Assembly (NCBI RefSeq): GCF_000513855.1
Contig: NZ_KI911318.1
Location: forward strand, 1,241,327-1,305,326
Origin: Desulfurococcus amylolyticus Z-533
GTDB lineage: Archaea; Thermoproteota; Thermoprotei_A; Sulfolobales; Desulfurococcaceae
Direction: 5' to 3'
Length of the DNA stretch: 64,000 nucleotides
Under the pieces are notes generated by a model that ran no database searches, was not told the origin of the DNA, and was given only the letters and a program-made list of their open reading frames with translations. Both the position numbers and the translations under genes were made by a program. Positions 43,823 through 53,313 of this stretch are shown piece after piece (the stretch's first letter is position 1; each line of letters starts with the position of its first letter).

Positions 43823-44580
43823 GTTTTCATTGATTCAACGAGTTTCTTGAACCTTAAAGCATCCTCGAACATGTATATATTGTTGAACATAACATATGCT
43901 ACGCGTGGATTCAGCTTAGTAATCAACTTATAGAGCCCCATGAGGTCTCCATCACTATACCTATACCTGTAGTTAACTTCTCCCCCGATCCCGTGGAGCC
44001 TGAAATATGCTACTCCACCAGGCAGGCTTACCGGCATTGCTTTGAACGGGTCTACAACGTGTATTAACCCATTCTCCTTGATCAACTCTAAAACCTCTCT
44101 TCGCCTACTGCATTCTCCCCTGGGTTCCCATCCAAGCTTCACATCCTCGCCGGCAATATTAATAGCCTCTTTAAAGAAGCGACCAACGTTTTCAAGGCTC
44201 TCCTTGTCGCAAGGCATGCTCGAGGGTGTCTGAAAAACTATTATTCCAGCTCCAAGTATTCTAGCCCTTTCAACGATCTCTGTTAGGGCATCAATATTCT
44301 CCCTGGTATATTTCAGGTACCCGTAGTTCAAGAGCTCTCCTCTAGGCTTACTCCTCATTCTCCTCCATGTCGGCGAGGTCGATGGGTGTGTTACAGCCTG
44401 CCACGCCTTAATAGTTATCTCGAAGCCCTGTGGAAGGGATTCATGGAGCATTCTACACCATTCCCTAGATGGAAGGTTATAAAAAGTATTCTGGAGTTCA
44501 ACCACGTTGAATTCCTTAACGTATCTTTTTCTTGACACCGGGAATCCACAACATCCTATCCTGATTACGTTGGGAACCAT
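43819..44580 (-). CDS. DUF72 (YecE-like) family protein
   Basis: A 253-residue TIM-barrel protein. The starting RIGCCGFPVSRKRY, VVELQNTFYNLPSREW, FEITIKAWQAVTHP, IIVFQTPSSMPCD, KLGWEPRGEC and the late YVMFNNIYMFEDAL are hallmarks of the DUF72/YecE family, whose biochemical activity is unestablished. It is the first of three adjacent minus-strand genes (with the AbrB-ACT and HTH-PRTase proteins). Confidence 0.9.
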   Translation of the reverse strand: MVPNVIRIGCCGFPVSRKRYVKEFNVVELQNTFYNLPSREWCRMLHESLPQGFEITIKAWQAVTHPSTSPTWRRMRSKPRGELLNYGYLKYTRENIDALTEIVERARILGAGIIVFQTPSSMPCDKESLENVGRFFKEAINIAGEDVKLGWEPRGECSRRREVLELIKENGLIHVVDPFKAMPVSLPGGVAYFRLHGIGGEVNYRYRYSDGDLMGLYKLITKLNPRVAYVMFNNIYMFEDALRFKKLVESMKT

Positions 44581-44596
44581 TAGGGCAGGCCCAGGT

Positions 44597-45013
44597 TTAA
44601 ATGTTTAGCTGTGCTAACTCAACGTTTTTAACCGGCTCTAGCTTCTTAAGGTTCTCTATTATTATAGATGGATCGCTCCAACCAGTTTTACTTATATCAA
44701 TAATCATCTCGCATTCCCCAAGCTCCTCGCGCTTCAACACGACACACTTAGTTGACACTATGTCAACGTTATGGCTTGCAATAAACCTGGTTAACTCAGC
44801 AAGGACGCCCGTCCTATCCTCGACGAGTAGTTTTAGCTTAGCTAGCCTGGCTGCCACAGGCAGTGGAACCAGTTTTATCTCCCTTGATTCCTTATCAGCT
44901 ATGATCAACATGTACATTCCCTCCCTTATATCAAAGAGCTCTCTCACAGCTATTGGTATGGTTATCCTGCCCTTTGAGTCTACTTTAACTGTCTCCTCTA
45001 TCATGGCCGGCAT
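44597..45013 (-). CDS. AbrB-type DNA-binding domain fused to an ACT domain
   Basis: The 138-residue protein starts with a swapped-hairpin AbrB/SpoVT domain (ETVKVDSKGRITIPIAVREL, about residues 6-25) and continues with an ACT-like ligand domain (KLKLLVEDRTGVLAELTRFI and SHNVDIVSTKCVVL, about 63-100). AbrB domains bind DNA as dimers and ACT domains bind amino acids or nucleotides, so this is probably a small-molecule-responsive regulator. It is next to a PRTase-type regulator. AGGTGATT precedes the ATG. Confidence 0.8.
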   Translation of the reverse strand: MPAMIEETVKVDSKGRITIPIAVRELFDIREGMYMLIIADKESREIKLVPLPVAARLAKLKLLVEDRTGVLAELTRFIASHNVDIVSTKCVVLKREELGECEMIIDISKTGWSDPSIIIENLKKLEPVKNVELAQLNI

Positions 45014-45140
45014 TCCAAATCACCTAGTTCCTAGATATTCTTGATCTAATACATGCTTATAACTATGTCTTTCCCTCTTTAAGTCCTAGATACGGAATGA
45101 TGCTTAAGATACATACCCTATTTAAATCTCCATATCATGG

Positions 45141-45950
45141 TTACATGGTAAACGGGATCACCGTAAGTACCTTTATATTATACTCCTCTAGGCGTTCCCT
45201 CCAAATCTCGCCTAAGCCAAGTACTACTATTACATCAGTGATCTCAGCCCTCGACTTGGAGACCAGCTCCAATACCGCCTCCAATGTTCTACCAGAGTAC
45301 ACTACGTCGGATAATATCAATAGCTTATCCTTTCTACTCAGTAAATCCCTGTCAAGATAGAGGGTCTCTATATCTTTCGGGCTCTTCATAAATGAAGTAC
45401 TATAGTATTGAACACCCGGATAACTCTTCCTCTTGACTAGAACTATTGGTGCATTGAACTCTAGTGAAAGCATTGTGGCTAGTGGGAGCACTGCTTCGGC
45501 TGTAGCTATGATCTTTGTGACTTCTTTACCTGTTAACTCCAGGATCAATATTATGGAAAGCAATCTAGCCACATAGGGGTCTTTAAGGACTCTTAGCAAG
45601 TCTATTATAGGGCTCTTCTCTTTCTCCACTAGGTCTCTGAGCAGGTAGCTTAAGTCTATTGAGAGAGATATCTTTGAGAGTATGAAGGCTGCCTGCTCGA
45701 AGCCAGGGATTATAGAGCCCCTCACATACCTGCAGAGCACGGACTCAGGGATACCGGTTATCTCGTATAGATCCTTGTAAGATAAATTAGGCTTGAGCAA
45801 TCTAAGTACTTCACTAGCCATAAGCCTCATCTTGGTTCTATCGGCCTTACTCTTCGAGTGAGCTGCCATCAGCTTTTCAGCGAAAGCCCTCACTTCGGAT
45901 TCGCTGGGGCGCTTTACAACTAGCACCCTGCTACCTTTAATCCTAATCAT
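45141..45950 (-). CDS. HTH-phosphoribosyltransferase regulator (GfcR/PurR-like)
   Basis: A 269-residue protein. Residues 30-85 form a helix-turn-helix region (SYKDLYEITGIPESVLCRYV), and residues 130-269 a type I phosphoribosyltransferase fold with TAEAVLPLATMLSLEF, the long loop VKRKSYPGVQYYSTSFM, and a PRPP-binding-type DVVYSGRTLEAVLELV. In archaea this architecture is used by transcription regulators such as GfcR rather than only for nucleotide salvage. It may respond to PRPP or a nucleotide. Confidence 0.75.
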   Translation of the reverse strand: MIRIKGSRVLVVKRPSESEVRAFAEKLMAAHSKSKADRTKMRLMASEVLRLLKPNLSYKDLYEITGIPESVLCRYVRGSIIPGFEQAAFILSKISLSIDLSYLLRDLVEKEKSPIIDLLRVLKDPYVARLLSIILILELTGKEVTKIIATAEAVLPLATMLSLEFNAPIVLVKRKSYPGVQYYSTSFMKSPKDIETLYLDRDLLSRKDKLLILSDVVYSGRTLEAVLELVSKSRAEITDVIVVLGLGEIWRERLEEYNIKVLTVIPFTM

Positions 45951-46036
45951 ACCTGCCCTCTCCTGATTAAATAAGCCTTAGTTATTTATCTTTAAATAAG
46001 GAATATAAAAATAATAATGACTCAATGGGATGAAGA

Positions 46037-46071
46037 GGGTTTTAAGAGCTGATTAAAGTGATGTAAAACCC
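46037..46071. promoter_or_regulatory. Inverted repeat in the leader of the 46.1 kb operon
   Basis: GGGTTTTA (46037-46044) and TAAAACCC (46064-46071) are perfect inverted repeats with a 19-nt spacer, about 35-70 bp before the GTG of the next gene. The spacer holds CTGA and GTGATG. It could be an operator or an mRNA hairpin. Confidence 0.4.
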
Positions 46072-46106
46072 ACGCGACGACCATTCATAGAGGTGGTTAA
46101 CAACCC

Positions 46107-46511
46107 GTGTTCAAACTAGATGAAAAACTAGCATTGATCACCAGCCTAGAACACCTCTCGAAGATACTAGACGATGCCGTGGCAATGGGCTACGAGTACA
46201 TTAGAACGTGTGGACCATGTGGTGAGAGAAGAATATGTATATACCTACACCTTGAAAATACGGGTGAAGAAGTAGTGGTCAGGCTTCTCGGGGTCTCAGT
46301 GAAACTCGGCTTAGACACAGTTGTAGACGAGTATGTCACCCGTTTATTAAACTACTCTAAGGTGGTTAGGAGTCTTGGAGGTGCCGCTGAGTTCTATACT
46401 GATAAGACATACGCCCTCGGGGTATTCTATATGACATGCATGGATAAGCCAGTGTTAACGGATTACGAGCCGGTAGAATACGAGGATATACTAGTGCTTA
46501 CAGGTGAGTGA
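46107..46511 (+). CDS. Hypothetical protein translationally coupled to the XPB helicase
   Basis: A 134-residue protein with GTG start and GAGGTGG upstream. It contains RTCGPCGERRICIYLHLEN near residues 31-49 (two or three cysteines) and VVVRLLGVSVKLGLDTVVDE. Its last codons contain the ribosome binding site (AGGTGAG) of the XPB-type helicase. It is not the Bax1 nuclease that partners XPB in many archaea, being far too short and lacking its motifs. The function is unknown, perhaps a helicase accessory. Confidence 0.55.
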   Translation: MFKLDEKLALITSLEHLSKILDDAVAMGYEYIRTCGPCGERRICIYLHLENTGEEVVVRLLGVSVKLGLDTVVDEYVTRLLNYSKVVRSLGGAAEFYTDKTYALGVFYMTCMDKPVLTDYEPVEYEDILVLTGE

Positions 46512-46512
46512 A

Positions 46513-48165
46513 TTGGTTTACTTTAAGGTAAAGAGGTGGCTTGAAGAAGACGAGTTTAGAGAGCTACTCAAGATCTCCGATTACATCGGGTATAGGGATG
46601 GATACCGCTTGTTCTCACTGAACCCCGAGAAGGCGTTAAGGAATAACTATGGCGTTGAAGACGTGTTAAACCTCCTCAGGGATTTCAACGCCGAACTCGA
46701 AGGCCCACTAGAGGATCTAAAGAAGGCTTTCGACGAGTACTCGCCCCTAATCGAGTGGGATAATGTCAGGGGATATGTAATTCTACATGTACCTAAGACC
46801 ATATACCCTAGGTTAAAACACATCCTCTCCCTAGTAGAGGCTAAACGGAGCTCTGAAACTCCGTCAACCCTGGTCTTCAAGATACTCCCGTTGAACTCTG
46901 ATTTACTAGGGAAGAGCCTTAGGAGGCTTGGCATCCCCGTTAAAGACCCCTTAGGGATACTTGCATCTAAAAGTCTCCAAGTCAAGCCAGAACTGAGGAA
47001 TATAGCCTTGAGGGATTACCAGAGGGAGGCTCTGAGTAAATGGATTGAGAACAATTACCGCGGGATCATCGCCCTGCCCACGGGCTCGGGTAAAACATTA
47101 ATCGGTGTTGCCGCAATAATTGAAAAGGCTGTCCGTAGTCTTATAATAGTATACACTAAGGAGCAGATGGTGCAGTGGAGGAAAGCTATACTAGAGTACA
47201 CTAGTATACCACAGTCAATGATAGGCTTGATCTATAGCGAGGAAAAGAAGATCGCGCCGATAACCATAACAACTTATCAAAGCGGCTTTCGCCAGATAAA
47301 CGAGATCTCGCCATTCTTCGATTTATTAATAGTCGATGAAGTACACCACCTCCCAGCAGACAAGTTCAAGCATATAGCCGTGCATAGTATAGCTGGGTAC
47401 CGTATGGGGTTATCGGCAACACCGTTTAGGGAGGATGGGAGACACGAAGAGTTGTTCCCATTACTCGGGGGTGTTATATACTATAAGACACCCCAGGACC
47501 TAGTGGCAATGGGTTACCTCGCACGCTACAGAGTGGAGACTATTAAGGTTAAGCTGAGTAGTGAAGAACGAAAACTATATGATGAACTAAGGAGGAAGTA
47601 CTATAGTCTCGTGAATGGAAAGGAGTTTAAACAGGTCCTAGAGGAGGCGCGAACCAATGAAAAAGCCAGGGAAGCCCTCAGGGTACATAGCCAGATGAGG
47701 AGTATACTTGCAAGGGCTAGGGCTAAGATAGAGAAAGCTGTGGAGATAGCTAGAAGGGAGCTGGAGAACGGGAGCAAGGTCATAATTTTCACTCAGTATG
47801 TGGATCAAGCCAGGGAAATAAGCGAGAGGCTTAACGCATACTTATTAACTGGTGAGGTACCCACCAGCGAGAGGAAGCACATACTAGAGGAGTTCAAGGG
47901 ATCTGAGAAGGGTATACTAGTAGTTACAACCGTAGGTGATGAAGGACTAGATATACCTGATGCCAACGTAGGTATAATAGTCTCCGGCACCGGTTCGAGA
48001 CGCCAGTTTATACAGAGGCTTGGGAGGCTGCTAAGGCCTAAGCCGGGTGGGAAGGAGGCCATCCTGTACGAGATAGTACTTGAGAAGACCAGTGAGGAGT
48101 TCCAGGCTAGAAGAAGGAAGACCACGGGTCTCGACGAGTTATTCGACGCCAAGGACTATGAGTGA
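46513..48165 (+). CDS. xpb: XPB/Rad25-type superfamily 2 DNA helicase
   Basis: A roughly 550-residue archaeal XPB helicase. After a damage-recognition-like N-terminal region, RDYQREALSKWIENNYRGII precedes Walker A LPTGSGKTLIG (near residue 195). Motif II is VDEVHHLP, motif III LSATPFREDGRHEE with the XPB-specific RED motif, and motifs V-VI are TTVGDEGLDIP and QFIQRLGRLLRP. I place the start at TTG 46513 with AGGTGAG six bases upstream; GTG 46504 is an alternative. No bax1 gene follows. Confidence 0.9.
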   Translation: MVYFKVKRWLEEDEFRELLKISDYIGYRDGYRLFSLNPEKALRNNYGVEDVLNLLRDFNAELEGPLEDLKKAFDEYSPLIEWDNVRGYVILHVPKTIYPRLKHILSLVEAKRSSETPSTLVFKILPLNSDLLGKSLRRLGIPVKDPLGILASKSLQVKPELRNIALRDYQREALSKWIENNYRGIIALPTGSGKTLIGVAAIIEKAVRSLIIVYTKEQMVQWRKAILEYTSIPQSMIGLIYSEEKKIAPITITTYQSGFRQINEISPFFDLLIVDEVHHLPADKFKHIAVHSIAGYRMGLSATPFREDGRHEELFPLLGGVIYYKTPQDLVAMGYLARYRVETIKVKLSSEERKLYDELRRKYYSLVNGKEFKQVLEEARTNEKAREALRVHSQMRSILARARAKIEKAVEIARRELENGSKVIIFTQYVDQAREISERLNAYLLTGEVPTSERKHILEEFKGSEKGILVVTTVGDEGLDIPDANVGIIVSGTGSRRQFIQRLGRLLRPKPGGKEAILYEIVLEKTSEEFQARRRKTTGLDELFDAKDYE

Positions 48166-48223
48166 ATCCTTACCATACTTAGTTAGCGAGCTCATTTAAT
48201 CCCTGGTTAATGCTAGACATCTA

Positions 48224-48877
48224 TTACTGGAGGTAGACCAGCCCCAGTAATGCCCATTGGATAAGGTCGTCTAGACCCGGGGGCACTTTAACGCTAAGGG
48301 ATACAACCCCCGCATCCCTGGTTCCCGATATGAGTGAGTGGTGTCCACTGTCTGTCTCACAATACATATAGTTGAATATGCTACTACCTGGGGGCTCGAC
48401 CTTGAAGTCTGTGAAGATGTGGCCATGTAATCCAGCTAAGTAGACTAGTCTTTCATCAACTATGATGATCCTCCTACATTCCACGCTTGCGTCATCGATA
48501 ACATAACATGTAGAACCGATGCATCCACTACCCCTGTTCTTAACCGTGTTTAACAAGTCCAGGAGGTCGTCGACCGGTATACTGGTGAAGTCGAGCCAGG
48601 TATCTCTTTCAGCTATATATACTCTGCCTATTTCTCTCCTAACGTATTCCAGTAATCCCTCGAGTTCTTCAATGTTTCTGGAATCAACAATCTCTGTGTA
48701 GGGGGATAGTGCTATGGTAAGCATGTTCCCGGATACACGGGTGTCAATTGCTCCAGGCCTGTGGAGTACTCCTATCTCGTTAATGAAACCTCTTAGAAAC
48801 TTTAGGAGATCTATGTGTTTAGATAGTGATAGAGCTGTTGGCTCTATTAGTATTGAACCCGAGAATATCCTAGGCAT
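48224..48877 (-). CDS. Hypothetical protein with a Cys/His-containing C-terminal half
   Basis: A 217-residue protein that I do not recognise. The first half is mixed alpha/beta (LLKFLRGFINEIGVLH, TIALSPYTEIVDSRN). The second half has CIGSTCYVIDDASVECRR, AGLHGHIFTDFKVEPPG and MYCETDSGHHSLISG, several Cys and His that might bind metal. It is convergent with the XPB gene, about 60 bp away. Confidence 0.5.
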   Translation of the reverse strand: MPRIFSGSILIEPTALSLSKHIDLLKFLRGFINEIGVLHRPGAIDTRVSGNMLTIALSPYTEIVDSRNIEELEGLLEYVRREIGRVYIAERDTWLDFTSIPVDDLLDLLNTVKNRGSGCIGSTCYVIDDASVECRRIIIVDERLVYLAGLHGHIFTDFKVEPPGSSIFNYMYCETDSGHHSLISGTRDAGVVSLSVKVPPGLDDLIQWALLGLVYLQ

Positions 48878-48939
48878 CTCCTACAGCCGGCTTCTGGTGA
48901 ATGGTTAATGAGTTGGGAAAAACTGTAAAAATACAGTGT

Positions 48940-49230
48940 TTACTCCTTTACCTTTATCTTTATCTCAATGATACTGACCCTGGATTCTCTTCCCTGCGGG
49001 TTGGTCACTGTCTGGCTGCCAATCTTTATCTCTTCTACATCGACCTTGCCTGGTAGGAACCTGTTCTTCACTATCTCTACGGTGTCAACCGCCTTGCTGA
49101 TGGCTCTTCCACGAGCCTTGATATATATCTCTCTTACACCCTGGTGCACCAGAGTTAATACTGCAATAACATAGTTCATTACAGGCTTCTTACCTACTAG
49201 CACGGTGTTTGCACTTTGTGGTTGTGCCAT
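48940..49230 (-). CDS. alba: Alba chromatin protein (Alba1 type)
   Basis: Starting at ATG 49230 ([27 protein letters not shown] five bases upstream) gives 96 residues. The Alba fold is evident: [10 protein letters not shown] with the conserved Lys pair region, [20 protein letters not shown], and [20 protein letters not shown] at the beta-hairpin tip. Alba dimers coat DNA and RNA, and the lysine near residue 14 is the known acetylation site region in Sulfolobus. Confidence 0.95.
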   Translation of the reverse strand: MAQPQSANTVLVGKKPVMNYVIAVLTLVHQGVREIYIKARGRAISKAVDTVEIVKNRFLPGKVDVEEIKIGSQTVTNPQGRESRVSIIEIKIKVKE

Positions 49231-49334
49231 ATATTCCACCTCTTCCTTAGATTATATACTGGGATTTTTGAAATAAAGGGGGTTCTATAAAAACTTTTCG
49301 CTTTATGTAATGCTAAGAATTACTACTCATCTAA

Positions 49335-49490
49335 TTATTCCTCATCTTCGTCATATTCATCATTATTTGAAACTTTAAAAACAAATCCTGCTAATACCTC
49401 GTATTTCAATAGGGATAGGCCCATTACAAACGTGTTATCGATTCTATATGTTTTTAATTTTATTATTTTCACGATGACTATATAGGTCAC
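49335..49490 (-). CDS. Possible 51-residue protein upstream of alba
   Basis: A GTG at 49488-49490 opens a frame reading MTYIVIVKIIKLKTYRIDN, TFVMGLSLLKYEVLAGFVF, KVSNNDEYDEDEE, ending in TAA at 49335. It has alternating beta-like segments and a sharply acidic tail. A TAA lies two codons before the GTG and no strong ribosome binding site is seen. Further bases to 49674 hold only A/T-rich DNA and promoters for reverse gyrase. No family recognised. Confidence 0.35.
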   Translation of the reverse strand: MTYIVIVKIIKLKTYRIDNTFVMGLSLLKYEVLAGFVFKVSNNDEYDEDEE

Positions 49491-49674
49491 TTCTTACAAG
49501 TATGGGTACTATGATTTTATAGACGCCGTAATGGTAGTGTGACCATTTAGTCAAATTATAAACATGCTACTGAATACGTACCCTATTTTCACAAATACGA
49601 ATAAATATCGTAGTACCGGTTCCCCTGTTTTTAAATCCATCATGTTGAAGCCATTGATCTAGTGAGGGATTGAT

Positions 49675-52600
49675 TTGCCTGGTGCCTTTAACCCTTTATA
49701 TAAGGGTTTCTGCCCAGTATGTGGCGGAGATATCTTGTCAAGCGAAGTAGAGTTACGTGGTTTCTGTAGCAGGTGTGCTAATAGTGGTTTAACGAGTATA
49801 CTCAGGGATATTACATCAAGTGGACTGGGCGATTTCGAGGAGTTCTTCAGGAGGGCTAGTAACGGGCTTAGTGTATGGGGGGCTCAGAAGATCTGGGCTA
49901 AGAGGCTTGTCTCCGGGGAGAACACTGTGTTGATCGCGCCAACTGGTATGGGTAAGACAACACTACTGATCATTTACTCGCTTTACGCGGCTAGGAGAGG
50001 TAAGAGAGTTGTCTATATAACACCAACGAGAACCCTCTTAACCCAGATCCATCGTAGACTAGTGGAGGCAGCTGAAAGGACCGGGATTAATGGGGTCAAC
50101 TTGATCGCTTATGATTCATCCATGAGTAAGAAGAAAAGGGAGGAGGTATTATCTAGGATTGAAAAAGGAGAGTATAGCATACTCGTCGCAACAAACGGCT
50201 TCCTATCGAGGAAGTCCGAGCTGCTTTCAAGGAGTAGACCAGATATAGTGATAGCTGACGATGTTGACAGCGTAGTGAGGAGTGAGAAGAATGTACTGAG
50301 GCTACTGAGGATACTGGGCTATAGTGATGAAGTCATCGAGCTGGCTAAGAAGAGGATTAGCCTTCTCTGGAGGCTAATGGTTAACAAGGCCTTCAACAAC
50401 AACGATAAGTACGCTGAATTAGTAAAGGAGTACATAGAGGTGGACTCGCTCATCGAGAAAACACTCTCTAGTACACGCCACGCGCAATTCATCGTTGCAT
50501 CAGCCACCGGCCGTATGAAAGGCTTAATGGGCAGGATCCTTAAGGAGCTACTCCATGTTGATATATCAGGCGTGACCATCTACGGGAGAGACGTCACCGA
50601 TGCATACATGCTGATTAAACCAGGCGAGCTACATGGGGAGCTGGCCAGGATCATTGAGAAACTGGGTCCAGGAGGAATAATATATATAGCGCCACACCAC
50701 CCGTTTAAGAACATGCTCAAGGAGGAATTAGATAAGGCTGTGAACATTCTAGCAGATAAAGGATTCAGAATAGGGGATGCAACACCGGGTAATGTAGCAA
50801 GGCTGATCAAGGGGGAGCTCGACATACTAACCGGTTCGGCAAGCTATTATGGGTCAAGCGTTAGAGGCATCGATGCCCCGGAGGCTATAAGGTATGTTGT
50901 ATTCATCGGATCCCCGGTTTTCGCCACCAGCCTAGAGTCACTCCTAGCCAACCCAGGCATGATGATCCGTGTACTCCTTGAACTGGTTGACAGCAACGAT
51001 GCCCGAAACAGAGTGTTAGAGTTAAGGAGGCTCCTCTACACGTTGACCCCTGGCGAGGTGAGACTTGTTAAGCTGGCCTTAACTGGTAAAATACTCGAGG
51101 AGGCCCTGCAGGCCAGTGAGAAGCTTTATTCAAAGTACCAGGTGATAAAGCAGTATTACAGGGAAACACTGGAGAGAACCAGGTCTATCCTGGATGAGAA
51201 GGGGATCATGGATATTGGTACCTTAACACTGGTGAGAGCTGGCGGCGACTACTACGCCTTAATACCAGATGTAATGACATATATACAGGCTAGCGGTAGA
51301 ACAAGTAGGTTATATGGCTCCAGGATGACCCATGGGCTCTCAATAGTATTTGAGTACAGGGCCCTCTACAACACTGTAAAAGGCCTTGAAGCCAGGCTGA
51401 AGGGCTTGAACAAGGAGCTGGTGTTCATAGACCTAGCCAGTGTCGACCTAGACTCTGAGATCAAGGCGATCGAATCGAGCAGGAGGAATAATGATTCCTC
51501 CCCTGGGATGAGTTACAGGTCTATCCTAGTGGTAGTAGAGTCACCAACCAAGGCTAAGACGATAGCTAGATTCTTCGGCAAACCGGTTGCCAGGAAGCTC
51601 GGCGATGTAACCGTCTACGAGATCCCTGTTAAAATAGGCGGGGAAATAATTCACTTAAACATAGTACCAACCCGTGGACACATCTTCGATCTAACAACTG
51701 GCGAGGAGGGATACTATGGCGTTGTCATCGCTGATAACAGGGTTACACCGGTATACGAGTACATAAAGAAGTGTAGGTTATGCGGGACACAGTTCACTAC
51801 AGGCGATCACTGTCCAAGATGCGGTAGCAGGTTATTCAGTGATTCAAGGACAATTGTAGCCGCTTTGAGAAAGATAGCCGGCGAGGTCGATGAGGTATAT
51901 ATAGCGACCGATCCCGATATTGAAGGTGAAAAGATAGCTTACGACGTCTACTTAGCCGTAAAGTATTATAATGAGAAAGTATGGAGGATAGAGCTACATG
52001 AGATAACACTACAGGAGTTCCTTAAAGCCATTAACAACAAGAGGGGTATTAATCAACGACTAGTCGAGGGCGAGATATACAGGAGAGTACTCGATAGGCT
52101 GGTTGGATTCAAGCTGAGCCAGGAGTTACAGGGTATATATGGATTAAGGTTCCTTGGTGCAGGCAGGGTTCAAACACCGACACTGGGGCTCGTGATAGAT
52201 AGGTACGAGGAGTACATGAGAAACAAGTGTAAGAAGATACGGTTTAAGCTTGGCTCACCATTGAACATCATCTACAGTGTTTTCATGGGGAAGAATTCAG
52301 AGGTAATCAGGGAGTTGAAGACGGCCAAGATGCTTAAACTGGTTAGGGTAGGTAGGGAGATAGTTACTATAACGCCTAAACCACCGTATACAACAGACGA
52401 GCTCCTAAGCGACGCCGCCAAACTGAATCTACATACTGGTATAGTGATGAGTATCGCTCAGCAATTATTTGAAGCTGGACTAATAACCTACCACAGGACT
52501 GATAGTCACTATGTAAGTAATACAGGCATAGGCATCGCGATGAAGTATATCGAGGGGAAGAAGCTGGAGGACTACGCACGGCCAAGCCACTGGGGCTCGC

Positions 52601-53313
52601 CGGGCACGCATGAAGCAATAAGGCCTGTCTACCCCTACGATCTCGACGACTTGTTGAAGGCTGTATCTGAGGGAGTGATTAACACCGTGATACCTTTAAC
52701 AGGGATGCACTTAAAGCTCTACGACCTAATATTCAAGCGGTTCATCTCAAGCCAGCTGAAGCCGTTTAAAGCCGTTAAATCTATTTACGCAGTATACTTC
52801 GACGAGTTTAAACTCGGCGAGATAGAGTTGCTAACCAACATAGTTGAGGAGGGCTTCAACGTCTTCGAGAAAACCAGAGTTTACAAGGAGCTGGATGCCG
52901 TGGAATCCATTGAAGTCCCCGTGGAAGAGATATCCGTGGTGGATTCAAGTAAATCGCCGCTCTTCACTGAGGGTGAATTAGTTTCATTGATGAAGAAACT
53001 AGGCCTTGGAAGGCCAAGCACCTACTCGAAGATAATTGAGAGCATTAAAAGGCATGGCTATGTATTCGTCTCGAAGAAGAGACTAAAGCTTATTCCATCT
53101 AAGAGAGGAATAGAGGTCTATGGGTATCTCAGGGATAGATACCCCGAACTAGTATCTATTGAGGCCACGCGAAGGCTCGAGGAATCAATAGATAAGATAA
53201 TCAATGGTGAAGTAGATGCATTGGTTTACCTTACTGACATAGGGTCCAAGCTAAACATGTTTCATTCAATCAACATGGTTAATAGAGGCGACTTCGCTAG
53301 TACTTCCTCCTGA
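49675..53313 (+). CDS. rgy: Reverse gyrase
   Basis: A 1212-residue fusion of a helicase-like and a type IA topoisomerase module that introduces positive supercoils, a hallmark of hyperthermophiles. An N-terminal zinc finger (CPVCGG and CSRCA, residues 14-34), Walker A APTGMGKTTLL near 88, and motif II ADDVDS form the first half. TOPRIM starts at VVVESPTKAKTIARFFGK near 616, a second zinc finger CRLCG/CPRCG is near 703-720, TDPDIEGEKIA follows, and the catalytic Tyr is in LITYHRTDSHYVS near 940. TTG start. Its 3' end overlaps the convergent Alba2 gene by 17 bp. Confidence 0.96.
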   Translation: MPGAFNPLYKGFCPVCGGDILSSEVELRGFCSRCANSGLTSILRDITSSGLGDFEEFFRRASNGLSVWGAQKIWAKRLVSGENTVLIAPTGMGKTTLLIIYSLYAARRGKRVVYITPTRTLLTQIHRRLVEAAERTGINGVNLIAYDSSMSKKKREEVLSRIEKGEYSILVATNGFLSRKSELLSRSRPDIVIADDVDSVVRSEKNVLRLLRILGYSDEVIELAKKRISLLWRLMVNKAFNNNDKYAELVKEYIEVDSLIEKTLSSTRHAQFIVASATGRMKGLMGRILKELLHVDISGVTIYGRDVTDAYMLIKPGELHGELARIIEKLGPGGIIYIAPHHPFKNMLKEELDKAVNILADKGFRIGDATPGNVARLIKGELDILTGSASYYGSSVRGIDAPEAIRYVVFIGSPVFATSLESLLANPGMMIRVLLELVDSNDARNRVLELRRLLYTLTPGEVRLVKLALTGKILEEALQASEKLYSKYQVIKQYYRETLERTRSILDEKGIMDIGTLTLVRAGGDYYALIPDVMTYIQASGRTSRLYGSRMTHGLSIVFEYRALYNTVKGLEARLKGLNKELVFIDLASVDLDSEIKAIESSRRNNDSSPGMSYRSILVVVESPTKAKTIARFFGKPVARKLGDVTVYEIPVKIGGEIIHLNIVPTRGHIFDLTTGEEGYYGVVIADNRVTPVYEYIKKCRLCGTQFTTGDHCPRCGSRLFSDSRTIVAALRKIAGEVDEVYIATDPDIEGEKIAYDVYLAVKYYNEKVWRIELHEITLQEFLKAINNKRGINQRLVEGEIYRRVLDRLVGFKLSQELQGIYGLRFLGAGRVQTPTLGLVIDRYEEYMRNKCKKIRFKLGSPLNIIYSVFMGKNSEVIRELKTAKMLKLVRVGREIVTITPKPPYTTDELLSDAAKLNLHTGIVMSIAQQLFEAGLITYHRTDSHYVSNTGIGIAMKYIEGKKLEDYARPSHWGSPGTHEAIRPVYPYDLDDLLKAVSEGVINTVIPLTGMHLKLYDLIFKRFISSQLKPFKAVKSIYAVYFDEFKLGEIELLTNIVEEGFNVFEKTRVYKELDAVESIEVPVEEISVVDSSKSPLFTEGELVSLMKKLGLGRPSTYSKIIESIKRHGYVFVSKKRLKLIPSKRGIEVYGYLRDRYPELVSIEATRRLEESIDKIINGEVDALVYLTDIGSKLNMFHSINMVNRGDFASTSS

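Noticed and set aside
46037-46071. Box C/D sRNA (ATGAAGA, 12-nt gap, CTGA, then GTGATGT)
   Set aside because: No proper C box lies upstream and no D box follows GTGATGT; the guide segments are complementary to each other (GGGTTTTA/TAAAACCC), so a hairpin or operator explains it better.
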